A DNA stretch of 64,000 nucleotides from Alnus glutinosa (Eukaryota > Streptophyta > Magnoliopsida > Fagales > Betulaceae): the NCBI RefSeq assembly GCF_958979055.1, contig NC_084893.1, forward strand, positions 7,195,071 to 7,259,070, read 5' to 3'. The notes under the pieces were generated by a model, which worked only from the letters and a program-made list of their open reading frames with translations, did not search any database and was not told where the DNA came from. Position numbers and translations under genes: made by a program. Positions 33,933 through 46,169 of this stretch are shown here, in pieces (the stretch's first letter is position 1; each line of letters begins with the position of its first letter).

Positions 33933-35856
33933 CTAAACGTTGAGGTTGGATTTGAGTAGGATAAATCTGGCAGTAGCTAACGGTTTAGTGAGGATATTGG
34001 CTAGCTGATCTTGGCCTGAAATAAACCGAACATCAAGAGTTTTCTTAGCAACCATGTCCTGGACAAAGTGATAGTCGATCTTTATATGCTTCGTACGAGC
34101 ATGATAGAGTGGATTTGCAGTGAGATAGGTGGCGCCAATGTTGTCACAGCGCAAGACCGGTGGGCGAGGAGAAATAATACCAAGTTCACTGAGTAAAGTT
34201 TGAATCCATACTAACTCGGCTGATGCATTTGCGATGGCTTTGTATTCAGATTCGGTACTAGAGCGAGATACCGTTGGCTGTTTCTTAGAGCTCCACGATA
34301 GTAGATTTTTACCAAGTAGAACACAATAGCCGGAAGTTGATCTTCTATCATCAGGGCAACTAGCGTGGAGGAGTTCCTGTGAATGCAGAAAGTATGTGTG
34401 ATGGTGGACTTAAGTAGCGGAAGATACGCTTCATAGCAGACCAATGAGTGTCACAGGGTTCTTGCATGAACTGAGAGACTTTATTAACCGCAAAGGCTAT
34501 GTCAGGTCGGGTAAGCGATAAGTATTGAAGAGAGCCTACAGTGTTGCGGTACAAAGTTGTGTCCGTCATAGTGGATCCTTCAAACCGACTAAGGATTGTA
34601 GAAGCCGCCATAGGAGTAGAAACAGGCTTCACAAGAACCATGTTAGTCTTTGTTAGAATATCATTAACATACCTTTGTTGAGATAAATGCAAACCATCCG
34701 AGTGCCATGTAGCTTCAACACCAAGAAAGAAATGTAGAGGCCCAAGATCTTTGAGTGCAAAAGAGGAGTGAAGATCATCTATGAGTTGAGAAATAGCTGA
34801 TGAATGAGAGCTAGTGATAATTATGTCGTCAACGTATATCAACGCGAAAATAGTAACACCAAAAGATCTGTAAATAAACAATGAAGAATCTGATTTGGAG
34901 CTATGACACTGCAGTTCAAGTAACCGGGCACTTAAGCGCGAGAACCATGCGCGGGGGGGTTGCTTCAAACCATAAATAGCTTTGTGAAGCTTGCAAACTG
35001 CTGTGGGAAGATTTGGATGATGAAAACCAAGCGGTTGAGCCATATAAACTGTTTCTTGTAGATGTCCATGTAGAAAGGCGTTGCTGACATCCACCTGTCG
35101 TATAGCCCAGCCTACAGAGACAGCAATAGCTAAAACAGTTCTAATGGTGATTGGTTTAACCACGGGACTATAGGTTTTAGCAAAATCAATCCCAGGTTGT
35201 TGATGAAACCCTATTGCCACCAAACGAGCCTTGTACCTTTCTATTTGCCCATCAGCTTTCCTTTTAATACGGAATACCCATTTTGAACCAACTATATTCA
35301 TGTTTGGAGAGGATGGAACAAGAGACCAAGTGCCATTTTTTAGGAGAGCATCAAACTCGGTATTCATTGCTGAGCGCCACTCTGCACTTTTGTTGGCTTG
35401 AGAAAAACAGGTTGGTTCTTCTTCATGGAGAGCAATTGAAGCCGTGAGGGCTTGAGGAATGAGATATTTGATTCTGCCATCAGTAAACTTTGAAGGTTTG
35501 AAGATCAAATTCTGAGACCGTGTGGTCATACCATGAACCCGGATTGGAGGAGGAGACTCAATTTCAGTAGATGACTCAAAGGGAACTATGGGAAAATTTA
35601 TTGGAGAGACAGGGTCAGTTTCTGTGGAGACTGAGACAAGAGAAGGTGGATTTGATGATGGAATGTTAAGAGAGTCATGCCTGGAGCTAGACAGAGGAAG
35701 GGATGAAGGAAGAACCAAAGGGAGAGTCATGGAAGGATGGGATTTGGAGAGAGATGAGGTACTAGGAACTTCGGATTTGGAAAAGGGGAAATTTGTTTCA
35801 TTGAAAACAACATGTCGGGCAATATAGACTCTACCAGAAGGGATGTGGAGACATTT
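33933..35856 (-). pseudogene. copia reverse transcriptase and RNase H, frameshifted
   Basis: The main reverse transcriptase frame (35730-34360) shows WVFRIKRKADGQIERYKARL, GIDFAKTYSPVVK, VDVSNAFLHG and the catalytic-type YVDDIIIT. It then ends in a frame change. RNase H pieces follow in two other frames (about 34444-34211 and 34154-33933, with [20 protein letters not shown] and [11 protein letters not shown]). At least two frameshifts separate these parts, so no intact polyprotein can be made. Confidence 0.88.
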
Positions 35857-37407
35857 CTAACCAAGATGATTTTTACTATATCCAATGAACACACATGATG
35901 TAGAAAGGAAAGAAAACTTAGTTGAATTATATGGACGAAGGAATGGCCAGCATTCACAACCAAATATCTTTAAGAGTTTGTAATCAGGGGTTTGATGAAA
36001 AAGTAACTCAAAGGGAGACTTTTTCTGTGTGACTTTAGAGGGAAGTCGATTTATGAGATAAGTGGCGGTTTCAAAAGCCGAGTCCCAAAAATTTAAGGGT
36101 ATACTGGCAGTAGCTAGGAGAGATAGCCCAGTTTCAACAATATGTCTATGTTTTCTTTCTACCATTCTTATTTGATGATGTGTATGGGGACAACTTAGTA
36201 TATATGAAATTCCCATAGAGGTGAGAAAGGTCTTAAGATGACTAAATTCACCTCCATTATCGCTCTGGACAGAAACAATTTTGGTAGTGAAATAGGTTTC
36301 AACTAATTGTTTAAACCTAAGAAAGGTAGCACAAACTTCAGATTTGGTTTCAAGAGGATAAAGCCATGTATACTTGCTAAAATCATCAACCACAATTAGA
36401 TAAAATCTCTTATTGTGTACATAATTTTGAGGAGCAGGGCCCCATACATCAAGAAACAGCAACTGTAAAGGTTTGCTGGAGGTGGAAGGAGAAATACTGA
36501 AATGTAAACGATGGATTTTTCCTTGCTGACATGGGAAGCAGAAGGAAGGAGTCTTGGAAGAAGACACGGGCAGCTTATTGAATTGAATAACTTGGTTGAC
36601 GATGGGAGTAGCAGGATGGCCGAGCCCGAGATGCCATTTGTCCAAGGATACTTTTTCACCAACGAAAGAAACAAGAGACTTGGAAAAGGAAGCATTTGAG
36701 GATGGCCATGGATAAAGGCCGAACTTACTCGGGCCTTGGAGGAGGAGCTGCCGAGTTGGAATATCCTTAACATAAAAAAAATTGGGATGAAATTCAATGA
36801 AAACATGGTTATCTCTAGTAAATTGGTTTACAAAAATAAGATTTTTCTGAATCTGAGGAACATGAAACAGGGAGAATAAATTGAAATTACGTGAGGGTGT
36901 TGGTAAGAGACCGCGGCCAGAATGTGAAATTTGCAAACCTTGTCCATTGCCTACACGAATTTGATATGTGCTTGTGTATTCCTCAGCATTCAAATTGAGA
37001 TTTGAGAGATCATTTGTGAGATGAACGTTGGCTCCTGTGACCGGATACCATGAAGGGTCAGAAGCAGATGTTGCTGAAGTCATGTTGACTTGCATAGGAA
37101 AGGAGTCAGCCTGGTTGCCTTGCTCGTACCTGAACCAGCATGTGGCTGCTGTATGCCCGAGTTTGTGGCAGACTTGACAAACTGGGCGCTGGGACATATT
37201 GTTGATGGATGTGTAAAACTGCTGGGGTGGTCCACGACCCCTTCCTCGATGAAAGTTGGTGTTGCGATATCCATTATTGTGGCCCCGGTTGTTGCGGGAG
37301 TAGACAGGACTTTGGCGTTGAGCCGTGTTAGTAGTGGATATGTTTATCTCAAGAGCAGATTTGTGTTGCTCTAAACGCAGTTCATAGGACAGCACCATAG
37401 AGATCAT
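35857..37407 (-). pseudogene. copia gag end, protease and integrase, broken
   Basis: The minus-strand frame carries a gag zinc knuckle (CQVCHKLGHTAATC), a protease region, the integrase HHCC (HLGLGHP, then CFPCQQGK) and integrase core segments (LLFLDVWGP, VQSDNGGEF, GYSKNHLG). The protease active-site string reads PVTGAN where copia elements have an Asp in place of the Val, so it would be inactive. A one-base frame change separates this from the gag frame near 37390. A stop at 35857-35859 separates it from the reverse transcriptase frame. Confidence 0.88.
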
Positions 37408-38047
37408 TTAGAGATATAAAATCTTGCCTTGTAGTTATGGATGTGACAAGAGGGTCATACTCGGCGCCAAGTCCAGCGAGTATGTGAGAGACAAGTTCAG
37501 AGGCTTCAATCGGTTTGCCAACCGCTATTAGGAGATGAGATAATCCCTGCGCTTTCTGGAAGTAAGCGGAGATGGTTTGAGATCCTTTCTTCATGTTGGA
37601 CACTTGCTGTTTGAGCTGCATGATCCGAGACTGAGATTGGGCAGAGAAGAGAGTTTCCAATGTGATCCAGACTTCACGGGAAGTTGTGAGTCCAATGACA
37701 TGAGGGAGAGTTTCTACGGAGAGAGTGGAGATGATAGCACTGAATATCATCCGATCCTGATGGTACCATGAGTAGTAGCTCGGATTTGCAACAAGAAGTC
37801 CGGATGTGGAGTCGGGCAGGAGCTGAGGAGGTCGTGGAGTTGTGCCATCGATATACCCGAACAGATTTTGGCCTTCTAGGAAAGGGACTATGAGAAACTG
37901 CCAGAGAATATAGTTGTCTTGTGTCAGTTTCTCGGAGATATGAGCATGGACATTCTGGATTTGTGGTGGTAGGACGGAAGGGGAGAGAATAGTTGAGAGA
38001 GGGGGAGAAGTTACGTTGGAATCAGTTTCAGAAGAATGAATAGCCAT
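37382..38047 (-). pseudogene. copia gag (N-terminal part), frameshifted at its end
   Basis: A 221-residue frame starts shortly after the primer-binding site. Segments such as KLTQDNYILWQFLIVPFLEG, GYIDGT, RIMQLKQQVSNMKKG and HILAGLGAEYDPLVTSITTR are typical of plant copia gag (UBN2-type). It ends at a stop caused by a one-base shift, since the next frame continues with SYELRLEQ. Confidence 0.85.
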
Positions 38048-38093
38048 TGACGTAGGTTGCCATTGACGTAGGTCTTGAGAGGCTCTGATACCA

Positions 38094-38359
38094 TATAGGA
38101 TTTAGAGTATTTGTTGATAATCTGCTTACTGAATTGTATAGCAGTACCTTGATATGTATAGAACCGAAATATCTAGATAATCTTTAGAAGTGATTTACAT
38201 CAAAACAACTTTTATCTCACCTATCAACCGTGTCTCTTAACATAGAGACCTCATATAATTACAACTCAACAACTTAACATTTATCTAAAATAGGAAGACA
38301 CTTAGTCTAACTCAACTACTTTAGCTTTATCACTAGAAGATAAGTCTTGTGATCCAATA
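38094..38359 (-). repeat. LTR of the copia element (5' in element orientation)
   Basis: Pairs with 33637-33906. The primer-binding site touches its left edge in plus coordinates (38081-38093). The flanking TACTC begins at 38360. Confidence 0.88.
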
Positions 38360-38580
38360 TACTCTTTATTTTTTTTTAAATATTATTTTGTGTGAAGAGA
38401 GTGAAAGAAAGAGGGAGAGGGAGAGGGAGAGAGAGAATAAAAAAAAAAACTGTTTGTAGTGTCAATAGTGAATAGGTTCTAAGATGGAAAATTATAGTCT
38501 ATTCTGTGGAGACTAAATATGGCTTATAATAGTCAAATTTGACAATTATGAGCTATTTGCCTATTCTGTTGAAAATGCTC

Positions 38581-39984
38581 CTACAGTATATGTGTACTTT
38601 AGAAAAAAATGCAAAATTACTTTCGATGATTGGCCTAATTTGCAAATAGCTCAATGTTGTTTCAAAGTGTATGGTGAGGATGTTGTCAATTGGGTCTTGA
38701 TTAAAAATCTGTTTATTTATTTTTTTATTTTATTCCAACTCCAACGCCTAAAATATGGTCTAAACAAGTTCTTAACTTTTAGATCGAGATTCCTTCGCTT
38801 GTTCTAGGTTTAAAATTCATTGTGTTTGAGTCCCAGTGTCTTGGTTCCGAATCTCCTATATTTAGGGTTTCTTGATTTACTAGTAAATTGAGCAAACTCA
38901 TAAAGAGAGGGGTTACGAAACCCACTTGTCCCGAACAGTCCACGCCTGCTCGGGATAGGAATTCAAGCAGATGAGCCCCACAATCTCTTACTTTATAAAA
39001 TTGTTTAAATTGTTAGCAATTTGAAATTTCGGATGGCTAAGTGCAATAAATTCGACTTTCCTAACATAGACATTGTTGCCATCATTGACCCAAATATAAG
39101 CATATGGCTAGTATTTTTCTCAAGAAGGGCTTAGAAATTAGAATTCATTGCCAAATCCTGAGTACTGCTTACATTTACTCTTTTTGCAGAGACGAATTGT
39201 CAAAAGGTACTCTCCTTTGACCACTTGCACCCAAATACAGTTAGAATTTGATATGTCAAGCCTAGCTTCGCAATAAGGACCTCATTTATATCATACATTC
39301 TCTTGATGCCCATGCCGTCATTCGGAGTAAAAAAATTCCTGTTTTTGTCTTCACTAAATACCCCCAAAAAATTTTCAAGATAGTGAGAGAACAGTAGAAA
39401 GACTTTGGAAGATGAAAGGTAAGAGCAGTGATACACAAAGGGATGAAACCATCCCATCGCACCCACTTTTTATTAAAAAAAATTAAATTTTAATTAAAAA
39501 GTTGTCTATTTTTTCATTAAAACCCTAAAAAAGTGGGTGCTGGAGGACGGTCTGTCCCCGCAAATCATTTTTCGAAATGTAAACATGTAGTTGAATGAAA
39601 TGATTGATGCTACCAATTTGATTAGCATGATTCCAACCGATTTGGATCCCCTATTATTCCCTGCCCAAAGAGAAGAGGTTGAAGCAAGGATAATAATAAG
39701 GGACTGTAAGAGGGTAAGAATACCCTGCCCGGATAAAAAAAAAATCCTTCTCACACACCCTTGCCCAAAGAGTAGAGGACAGAGATAAAAGGAAGGATCT
39801 ATCCAATTTCGATCCATTCCGCTTGCCTAGAATAACAACTTTGCTTCTCATCCCAAAAATTGTAACTTTCTTGAGAAACTGCGAAATTTTTGGAGACATT
39901 TTTTTGTAGTTGGCAAACATTGATAGGAAGCCCTAGGTATTTGGTATTACTAGAAATTTATTTATTTACTTTTAAGGAATAAGT
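38581..39984. other. Spacer, no gene recognised
   Basis: Mixed AT-rich sequence. Several frames of 60-100 codons are open on both strands, but none resembles a known protein and none has a plausible exon structure. Confidence 0.5.
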
Positions 39985-40472
39985 AGATGCAATAGTATTT
40001 GAGGCTTGAACTCCTAAATTTTACTCAAGTGACCCATTGACTTGTTTCTATTGGCTCTCTGGCTCTCTGGCTCTCTGCCCCAACCATTTCTCAAAAATAT
40101 CCATCGCCAACAGGATAGGATAGAAGTAGCTCCTCTTTGTGTGGTGTTTGTAAAAGAGAACTATAATACCATCTGAGCTAGGCGATTTGGTGGATCCCCA
40201 GTAGTGTTTGTCATCATACTACGTTGTCACATTTGGGTTCTTTACAAGTACCTACAAATAAAACTCTGATCACTACAGATTTCTATAGGCATGTATTTAG
40301 ACAAGGCATTCAGACTGTACCAAATCACGTATTATTGTGCATAGAAGATCAACGACATCATATATACAAGAAGTAACAGAGAAAAACAAAACAAACCCAA
40401 AGAAGTAGTAGTTGCGCAACCCCAACTTCAACTACAAACACACAACTCCAGGAAAGAAATCTATCCCAACCG

Positions 40473-41024
40473 TCAGGCACCTCGCAACTGAGCATCTCGA
40501 CTAGTGAGAGGTACGTAACGAACAGAGGTCTCACTCCGGATGCTCAACGAACCATCCTTGTTCTTGTCAATCACCTTTAAATCTTGAAATATACTTCCAA
40601 CAGGAATCACCAGTCTTCCTCCAGGCTTCAACTGGTCAATAAGTGCCTGCGGGATTTCTGGAGCTGCTGCCCCAACATGAATAGCATCATAAGGTGCATG
40701 CTCCGGCCAACCCAGCCTTCCATCTGTCAAATGAATGGTTCAAATGAATGGAACAATATATTAGCATACATTCTCTTCATAAGCTAAATCATCTAAATTT
40801 CAAATTACGTGCGTTCTCAAAAACATACCACCAACATGCACCGAAAGGGAACCTTCTTTCAATAATGGAGCCGCTGCACTTTTTTGAATATTCTGGATCG
40901 AGGAAGATAGCAACTCAGGAATATGTTCCACACCAACAGCACGACCTTGTGGTCCAACCATCAGTGCAAAACAAGCTGTCAAATACCCGGTTCCTGCAAA
41001 AAGAATCACGTTAAGGTTTAAAGG

Positions 41025-41056
<32 letters not shown>

Positions 41057-43231
41057 TAAAAAAATATCCAAACCACAGTTAAGTTAGATTATTATCAAGT
41101 GGGATTAAACTTGGAAACCAAGAAAATGGCATTTAGCAGTTAATTTATGGCAACTACTTTAGATTATACAGCTGCCCCTCATATAATGGGATCAAAAAAA
41201 CTTGAGCATATTTATTAATTCAAAATAAATTATTTAGATAATACATGATTGTAAAACAATTGAACTTATTAAGAAAGACATTAGCAATTAGCTCGTTCTT
41301 CCCCCTTCTGTCATGCCCTTAAGGAGAAGCTCGCCAACCCAAGAGAATACAATGAGGGAAAAGGGGGAAAATGAGAGAAGGGGTACGCACGGGGCTGGGT
41401 GTGGGGTGTGTGTGGGCGTGTTGGGGGGAGGGGGGGGGGGGGCAAGTACTCATATGGTTATATGTCAATTAGAATGCTCCGCTTGAGATGTAATGATAGG
41501 ATAGCAAAATCTTTGGGCATGATGACGTGAATAGTACTATAAATTACACCAGATGGTTTAAGAACAACACCTGAGCCAACATCCAAAGCATGCATGCCAG
41601 GCTGCAATTTCTCCTCCAACAACTGAAGGCATGTGGCATGCATATGAGGGGCAGAAATAGTAGCATTGTAACCTATCGGCATGGGACTATCATAATAAGG
41701 CGCATTCCCATCAGGTACAAACAAAACCCTATCAATACTCTCCATTACTTCAGATACTTTCTTTGATGAGATCACTCCATAAGTCTTCAAATGCTCCACC
41801 ATTGCTTTGTTCTTATTAATGCTACTTCCACTCCAGAATCGCTGCAAATCACCCTCAAAAAAAAGAAAAAAAAGAAGAAGACAAAAAAGAAAAAAGCTTT
41901 AGTTCACTATTCCTTTACTATTGAACTAAAAGAAAAAATTGAAGCCCATCTCTTAGAAGGTGCACAGAAAACCAGGCAACAAAATTGAGTATATGAGATG
42001 GATGCAGCAAACGCTTAAAACCTAAAAACACTAAACAAAGAACAATAACTACAACTGCCACCACTTTCAAACATGGGAATGCTCAAAAGAAACTTTACTA
42101 ACAAATCACAAACACAACAAAAAAAATTCGCAACACCCGTAGTTAGAAAACTCTAACTCAATCTCACTGATGCAGATACCTCATCAAGTCGCACAGCTTC
42201 CCCACTAGTGGCAGCTATGGGCCGAGTTTGCGTTTCCAAGGCTTTCAGACATGTATACAATACCAACATTATAAAGGGTGCAATGAGCCCCCACAAAAGA
42301 GGTCAATTTTAAATAACATGTCCATAGTACTCGGTAGAAATTGCCCTGAAAATACAGGAATCAAACAGTCCGCACAGAACCATATTCACCAATCACCTCA
42401 AGTAAAACTTAGTTGCACCACTTCGTGGGAAATTACAAACCCATTTAAGAAGAACCATATTACAATCATAAGAACCAGGGTAACAATTAATAACCACCGC
42501 CACGATGATAAAACATCCCGTACTTTTGCATATACATTATATAATCCCCAAGGGCATCAAATGCTATAATGGATGATTTCATTACCTAGATTTGGTTTAC
42601 TTGGGTAATGAAATCAATTCAAGGGCGTAACACCATCTAATTGATCTCTTTGGTTGAACAAACACATAAAACGCCAAAAAGAAATGAAATTAGAATTCTA
42701 AACTCATGGGTTTCTCAACACCATCTTTCCAAAACCAAAACAAACAAAACATATCAAAAAATCTAAACCCCATCTGACTTCCTCTCCCAGATTTTCTCAG
42801 CAACCAAACAGAACGTAACAGCACAATTAATGAGTACCCACGAGGCCACGATCGAAAAACCAAACTTTCATAGTTAAATCAATCTCTTTCGCAATCATTT
42901 CACTAAAATCACTCCCAAACCATTAACACGTACATACATACACTTATGTTTCTGAATTGTAGAGTATAGAAAATGAGAGACAGAGAAAAGCTGTATATAC
43001 CTCCATGCGAAAGAAGAGAGTGTTGCCCGTGAAGAAATTAGGATTTGGGGGCTGAGAAGAGAGCGAGAGAGGGGTGGGTAATAAGGGAGCTGAGACTGTG
43101 AGACGATGATGATGGTGATGACGATGGGGTTGAGGGAGGAGGGTGAAGGTTAAGAGGTGTTTAAGAGAAGGCGCACGATAGCGGCAACCATACGCTAAAG
43201 GTGGGGATAGAGATAGACGCATCTTTCGCAC
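40473..43231 (-). CDS. PIMT2: Protein-L-isoaspartate O-methyltransferase
   Basis: Exons on the minus strand: 43231-43001, 41841-41571, 40993-40829, 40723-40473, all GT-AG, giving 305 residues. The enzyme uses S-adenosylmethionine to methylate isoaspartyl residues and so repairs aged proteins, notably in seeds. Visible are [59 protein letters not shown], the SAM-binding motif [29 protein letters not shown], then [32 protein letters not shown] and the C-terminal QLRGA. The first 77 residues, poor in acids and rich in Ser, Pro, His and Arg, look like an organelle-targeting extension. The plant PIMT2 type has such an extension and PIMT1 does not, hence the tentative symbol. A Met just before the core (ME|RFWSG) could start a shorter cytosolic form. 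An alternative first exon is possible at 42180-42269. Confidence 0.92.
41395..41443 (+). repeat. G-rich tract in a PIMT intron
   Basis: GGGGCTGGGTGTGGGG and further G runs lead into about 14 consecutive G. Four or more G3+ runs with short loops fit a G-quadruplex-forming pattern on the plus strand, which is the template strand of PIMT. The broken PIMT copy lacks this part of the intron. Confidence 0.7.
42180..42269 (-). other. Possible alternative first coding exon of PIMT
   Basis: On the minus strand an ATG (42269-42267) opens 30 codons ([20 protein letters not shown], then [10 protein letters not shown]). They end exactly at a GAG|GTATCTGC donor whose phase matches the acceptor of the next PIMT exon (41841). 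Splicing would give RLDE followed by [10 protein letters not shown]. There is no in-phase acceptor that would make it an internal exon after 43001, so it would require a second promoter. The paralogous site is disrupted by a 12-bp deletion. Confidence 0.35.
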
Positions 43232-43557
43232 TTTCTACAAGTATTTTGTGTTCCTCCACCGACTCATATACCACACACGTGTGAGTGAATCGGTGGATGA
43301 TCTGTTGGGCCTTCTTGAGGGTCATGGGCTTGTCATTGAGTCTCAGTGAACAGTGATTGATGGATTTGTAAAGGTTGTATTGTAATCATACGCGGTAGTA
43401 ATGGAAATGTGGGCGAATAAAAACCATCTCCATCTAAATATTCATTATCTGCATATTTGGATGTGAATGCGATTATCAAAATTAAATATATGTATATGCA
43501 TATATAGATAACAATTTTAGAGTATTCGAATACGATTAACAACTGTATTTGCATTTC

Positions 43558-43644
<87 letters not shown>

Positions 43645-44939
43645 CTAAAATAAAGTCATTTTGAATTTGGTAAGTTTAGGACCTTTAAGTTATGTTAGGG
43701 TTTTTTCACAATCATCTCAAAGTCATACCTTCCTACATTTATTTATTTAATTTTTTTTTTTGATAATCCAAATCCAGATTACTCTATGAAACAATGATCA
43801 TCTGTGGTTGATAATCGTAAATTGTATAACAAATGAAATCTTAATTTATTTAAGCTTTCATATAGTAATAACCAAATTATATAATCTTGCATATAGATTT
43901 ATCCAAAACGTCCAATACCTCTTATGCGGATAGCGAATAATAACCTCGTAGATGCGAATAATAAGCGCATAGTGCGGATATTTAAAAAAATGATAACTTC
44001 ATTATGCAGATATAGATATTGTTAATAATCATATTCACATTTGCATTTTCTCTCCTAAATTGTGCGGAAGCTTGAGATCACTTAATGTCATTCCTAATTC
44101 GAGTTGGTGGGTCAGATTGAGGTCGATCAACCAATTTGTTAAGTTAGAGAAAACTCTTTGCTGCATTTTTTTTCTTTTTTGGGTCATAATAGGGTTTTTT
44201 TTTTTTGGCTTTGCCTTTTCATTTGTGCCAAAAAGCAAGGAGTATTTAGATATTTGATCAGACATTGAGGGGGCAAATTTCCTTCTTTTTTTTTTGCAAA
44301 TTTTTCAATTCTGCATATTATTTGCCTGTTCATGGTTTTGCATTTTACTCATTCAGCATTCGGTGCATTGTTCATGATCATGATTGAGATTAGATAATAT
44401 TGTTTGAGTTTCTCATTCATGAAGCCCAGTTAGAGTTCTAGATGTAATACCGTCTAGTTCTTAGATATAGGTCCATTGTTTTTGTGTCTCATCCACTAAT
44501 GTTCATCTCTTCAATTTACATGGGTGATTGATTTGGCTTATTTGAATTACTTATTGCTAGACAATGTATGTGCTGAATCTTTCTTTTGAAATCCTCATTT
44601 TGTGACAAAAATGGAGAGAAAGTTTTGGTTTTATTTTTGGTATTTATGTATTTGATAGGGGGAGTAATAAATTTTTTTAATGATGTGATTGATTAACGTA
44701 GATGTACTAACGTGTTTATTGGATAATTATCCAATTTTTCATCTATATGTTGATCTGAGTTTATTGTTTCAATTCTCTAGGTGTTTAATGGTTTATTTCA
44801 TGTTTCAAAGAACATGTTAGGCTCAAAACTTTATCTAAGCCTAGTTTGTGGTTTAATATGTTTATGTTGGGTTTTGGGTATTTAGTTTTTCACTTGATCA
44901 TTTTGTTGTAATTTGGGTTTGTCACCGAATTGCCAAAGA
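43232..44939. other. 5' flank of PIMT and AT-rich spacer
   Basis: Holds the upstream region of the minus-strand PIMT gene, an AT microsatellite (43561-43641) and AT-rich sequence with repeated GCGGATA/ATATCCGC-like motifs (43440-44050). No gene was found. Confidence 0.5.
43561..43641. repeat. (AT)n microsatellite
   Basis: About 40 uninterrupted TA units. The tract is present in both duplication units (see 52585-52662). Confidence 0.95.
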
Positions 44940-45855
44940 AGGAGTTTGTTAGATTTTTAGTTTTGGCAAATTCAATGTCAAAACATGTTTGGGTCTAAGT
45001 TTTAATTCTAGGTTTAAGTTGGTAAAAAAGTTGATTGAAGTCATAATTATTCAAGTTTGTGTATATTGTCAACATTGACCTAATCAGACTAAAATTGTCA
45101 TAACTTTTGATTTCGAGCTTCAATTGAAGCAAACTTGATGGCGTTATAAATGTGACTCAAAATGCTACAACTTTGTATTGCATAAAACTTTTCCAATTAC
45201 ATTTTTTTCATGGTCAAAATGGGTCGTGAGTAGAGGATAAAAAAATCTGCACGTTTTAGGCCGGAATCGACTTTATGATTTTAGGCTACTTTCTCAAGTC
45301 TATTTAAGGACTTTCAGAGAACAAATTTTGTAAGGATTGGAGGCAATATTTATAGAGAGAGAAAAAAAAAAAGAAAAAAAAAAAAAAGAAAAAAGTCTTT
45401 TCCTTCATGTTCTAAGAGAGAAAGTTTAGGTTTTTATAATCTCAAGTTCACCTCTCTTAGGGTCTTTGTTGTAAACCAGAACCATTCATCAACAACAATT
45501 GAAAACTATCGGAGTTTCGGTAAAGGAGATCAAACAGAAGAATTTTTTAGAAGTTCTTGGAGACCTACTGCAGTAGTGGGCAAGCGGGTCATTTGTCTAG
45601 TACAATGGTGTGCCTACTATAAAGGTTTTATAAGTGTGAATGACTTGTAATTTTGTATTCTTCTATAGAGGATTGATTTATTGGGTTTGACTATCCCATA
45701 ATAGTTTTACTTTTGAAGAGTTTTTCAAAAGATTCTCATTTCATCATCAAATTACTTGTGTTGATTTATTTATTGGTTTAAATATATTTGGTGATTATTT
45801 GTGTGGTTGATAATTTTTAAATTCCGCATTATATTGAAAACACATTTTTAACCCC
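44940..45855 (+). mobile_element. LTR remnant of copia SIRE-like type with preceding purine tract
   Basis: TTGCCAAAGAAGGAGTTTGT followed by TAGATTTTTAGTTTTGG resembles the internal end and 3' LTR start of SIRE/Maximus-type copia elements. The region ends near ACACATTTTTAACC. A leader-like stretch (AGGATTGGAGGCAATATTTA) and poly(A) lie inside. No coding region is attached and target-site duplications were not found. The same remnant occurs at about 53755-54690, so it predates the duplication. Confidence 0.4.
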
Positions 45856-46169
45856 CTCCCCCCCCCCTCCCTTCTAGGTGTTATTTAGAATCTGCCACCC
45901 ATAACAACGCAATTTTAGTGTACGTATTTTGATTGATTATCAATTAAAAACACTATGGTTTAAATAACTTTTATGTTAAACTTTTGATTTAATTTTTTTT
46001 TACTATGCATTTGATGTTGTTTAATTTGGTTGTAAATAATTGTTCACTTTTTTGTTAAACTAATAAAACGGATGTGGGATAATGTAAAGAAAAAACGGAT
46101 GTGAAAATAGGAGAGGATGCCCCCACGTTGAAGGCAGAGGCATCAGTTTGGGAGGCTTATAAATAATAT

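Larger units (their letters stand above)
33637..38359 (-). mobile_element. Degenerate Ty1/copia LTR retrotransposon, minus strand
   Basis: LTRs at 33637 to about 33906 and 38094-38359 match each other with roughly ten substitutions plus one small length difference. The element is flanked by TACTC duplications (33632-33636 and 38360-38364). On the minus strand the 5' LTR is followed by primer-binding site TGGTATCAGAGCC (complement of 38081-38093), the initiator-Met type. A purine tract (GAGTTTGAGGAGG) precedes the 3' LTR. Domain order gag, protease, integrase, reverse transcriptase, RNase H is that of copia. Coding is broken by several frameshifts and stops. The gag and the MTTRSQNL motif suggest the Ale/Retrofit lineage, but this is uncertain. 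Confidence 0.93.
33529..38580. mobile_element. Small MITE split by the copia element
   Basis: The outer ends GAGCATCTCCAGCAATAATAG (33529-33549) and, read inward from 38580, GAGCATTTTCAACAGAATAG are imperfect inverted repeats of a widespread plant MITE type. Excluding the copia insertion the element is about 320 bp. A target-site duplication of the MITE itself was not found. Confidence 0.55.
39985..45955. repeat. Second tandem duplication, unit 1 (intact PIMT)
   Basis: From GCAATAGTATTTGAGGCTTG (about 39990) to ATTGATTATCAATTAAAAAC (about 45950) the sequence is collinear with about 47175-54815. It covers the PIMT gene, an (AT)n tract and an LTR-like segment. Unit 2 has extra insertions at 47377-47950 and 50000-51551. 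Confidence 0.85.

Noticed and set aside
42228-42569. 113-codon plus-strand frame, partly conserved in the duplicate (49716-50015)
   Set aside because: Lies in an intron antisense to PIMT. Conservation is explained by the segmental duplication, and the frame lengths and ends differ.
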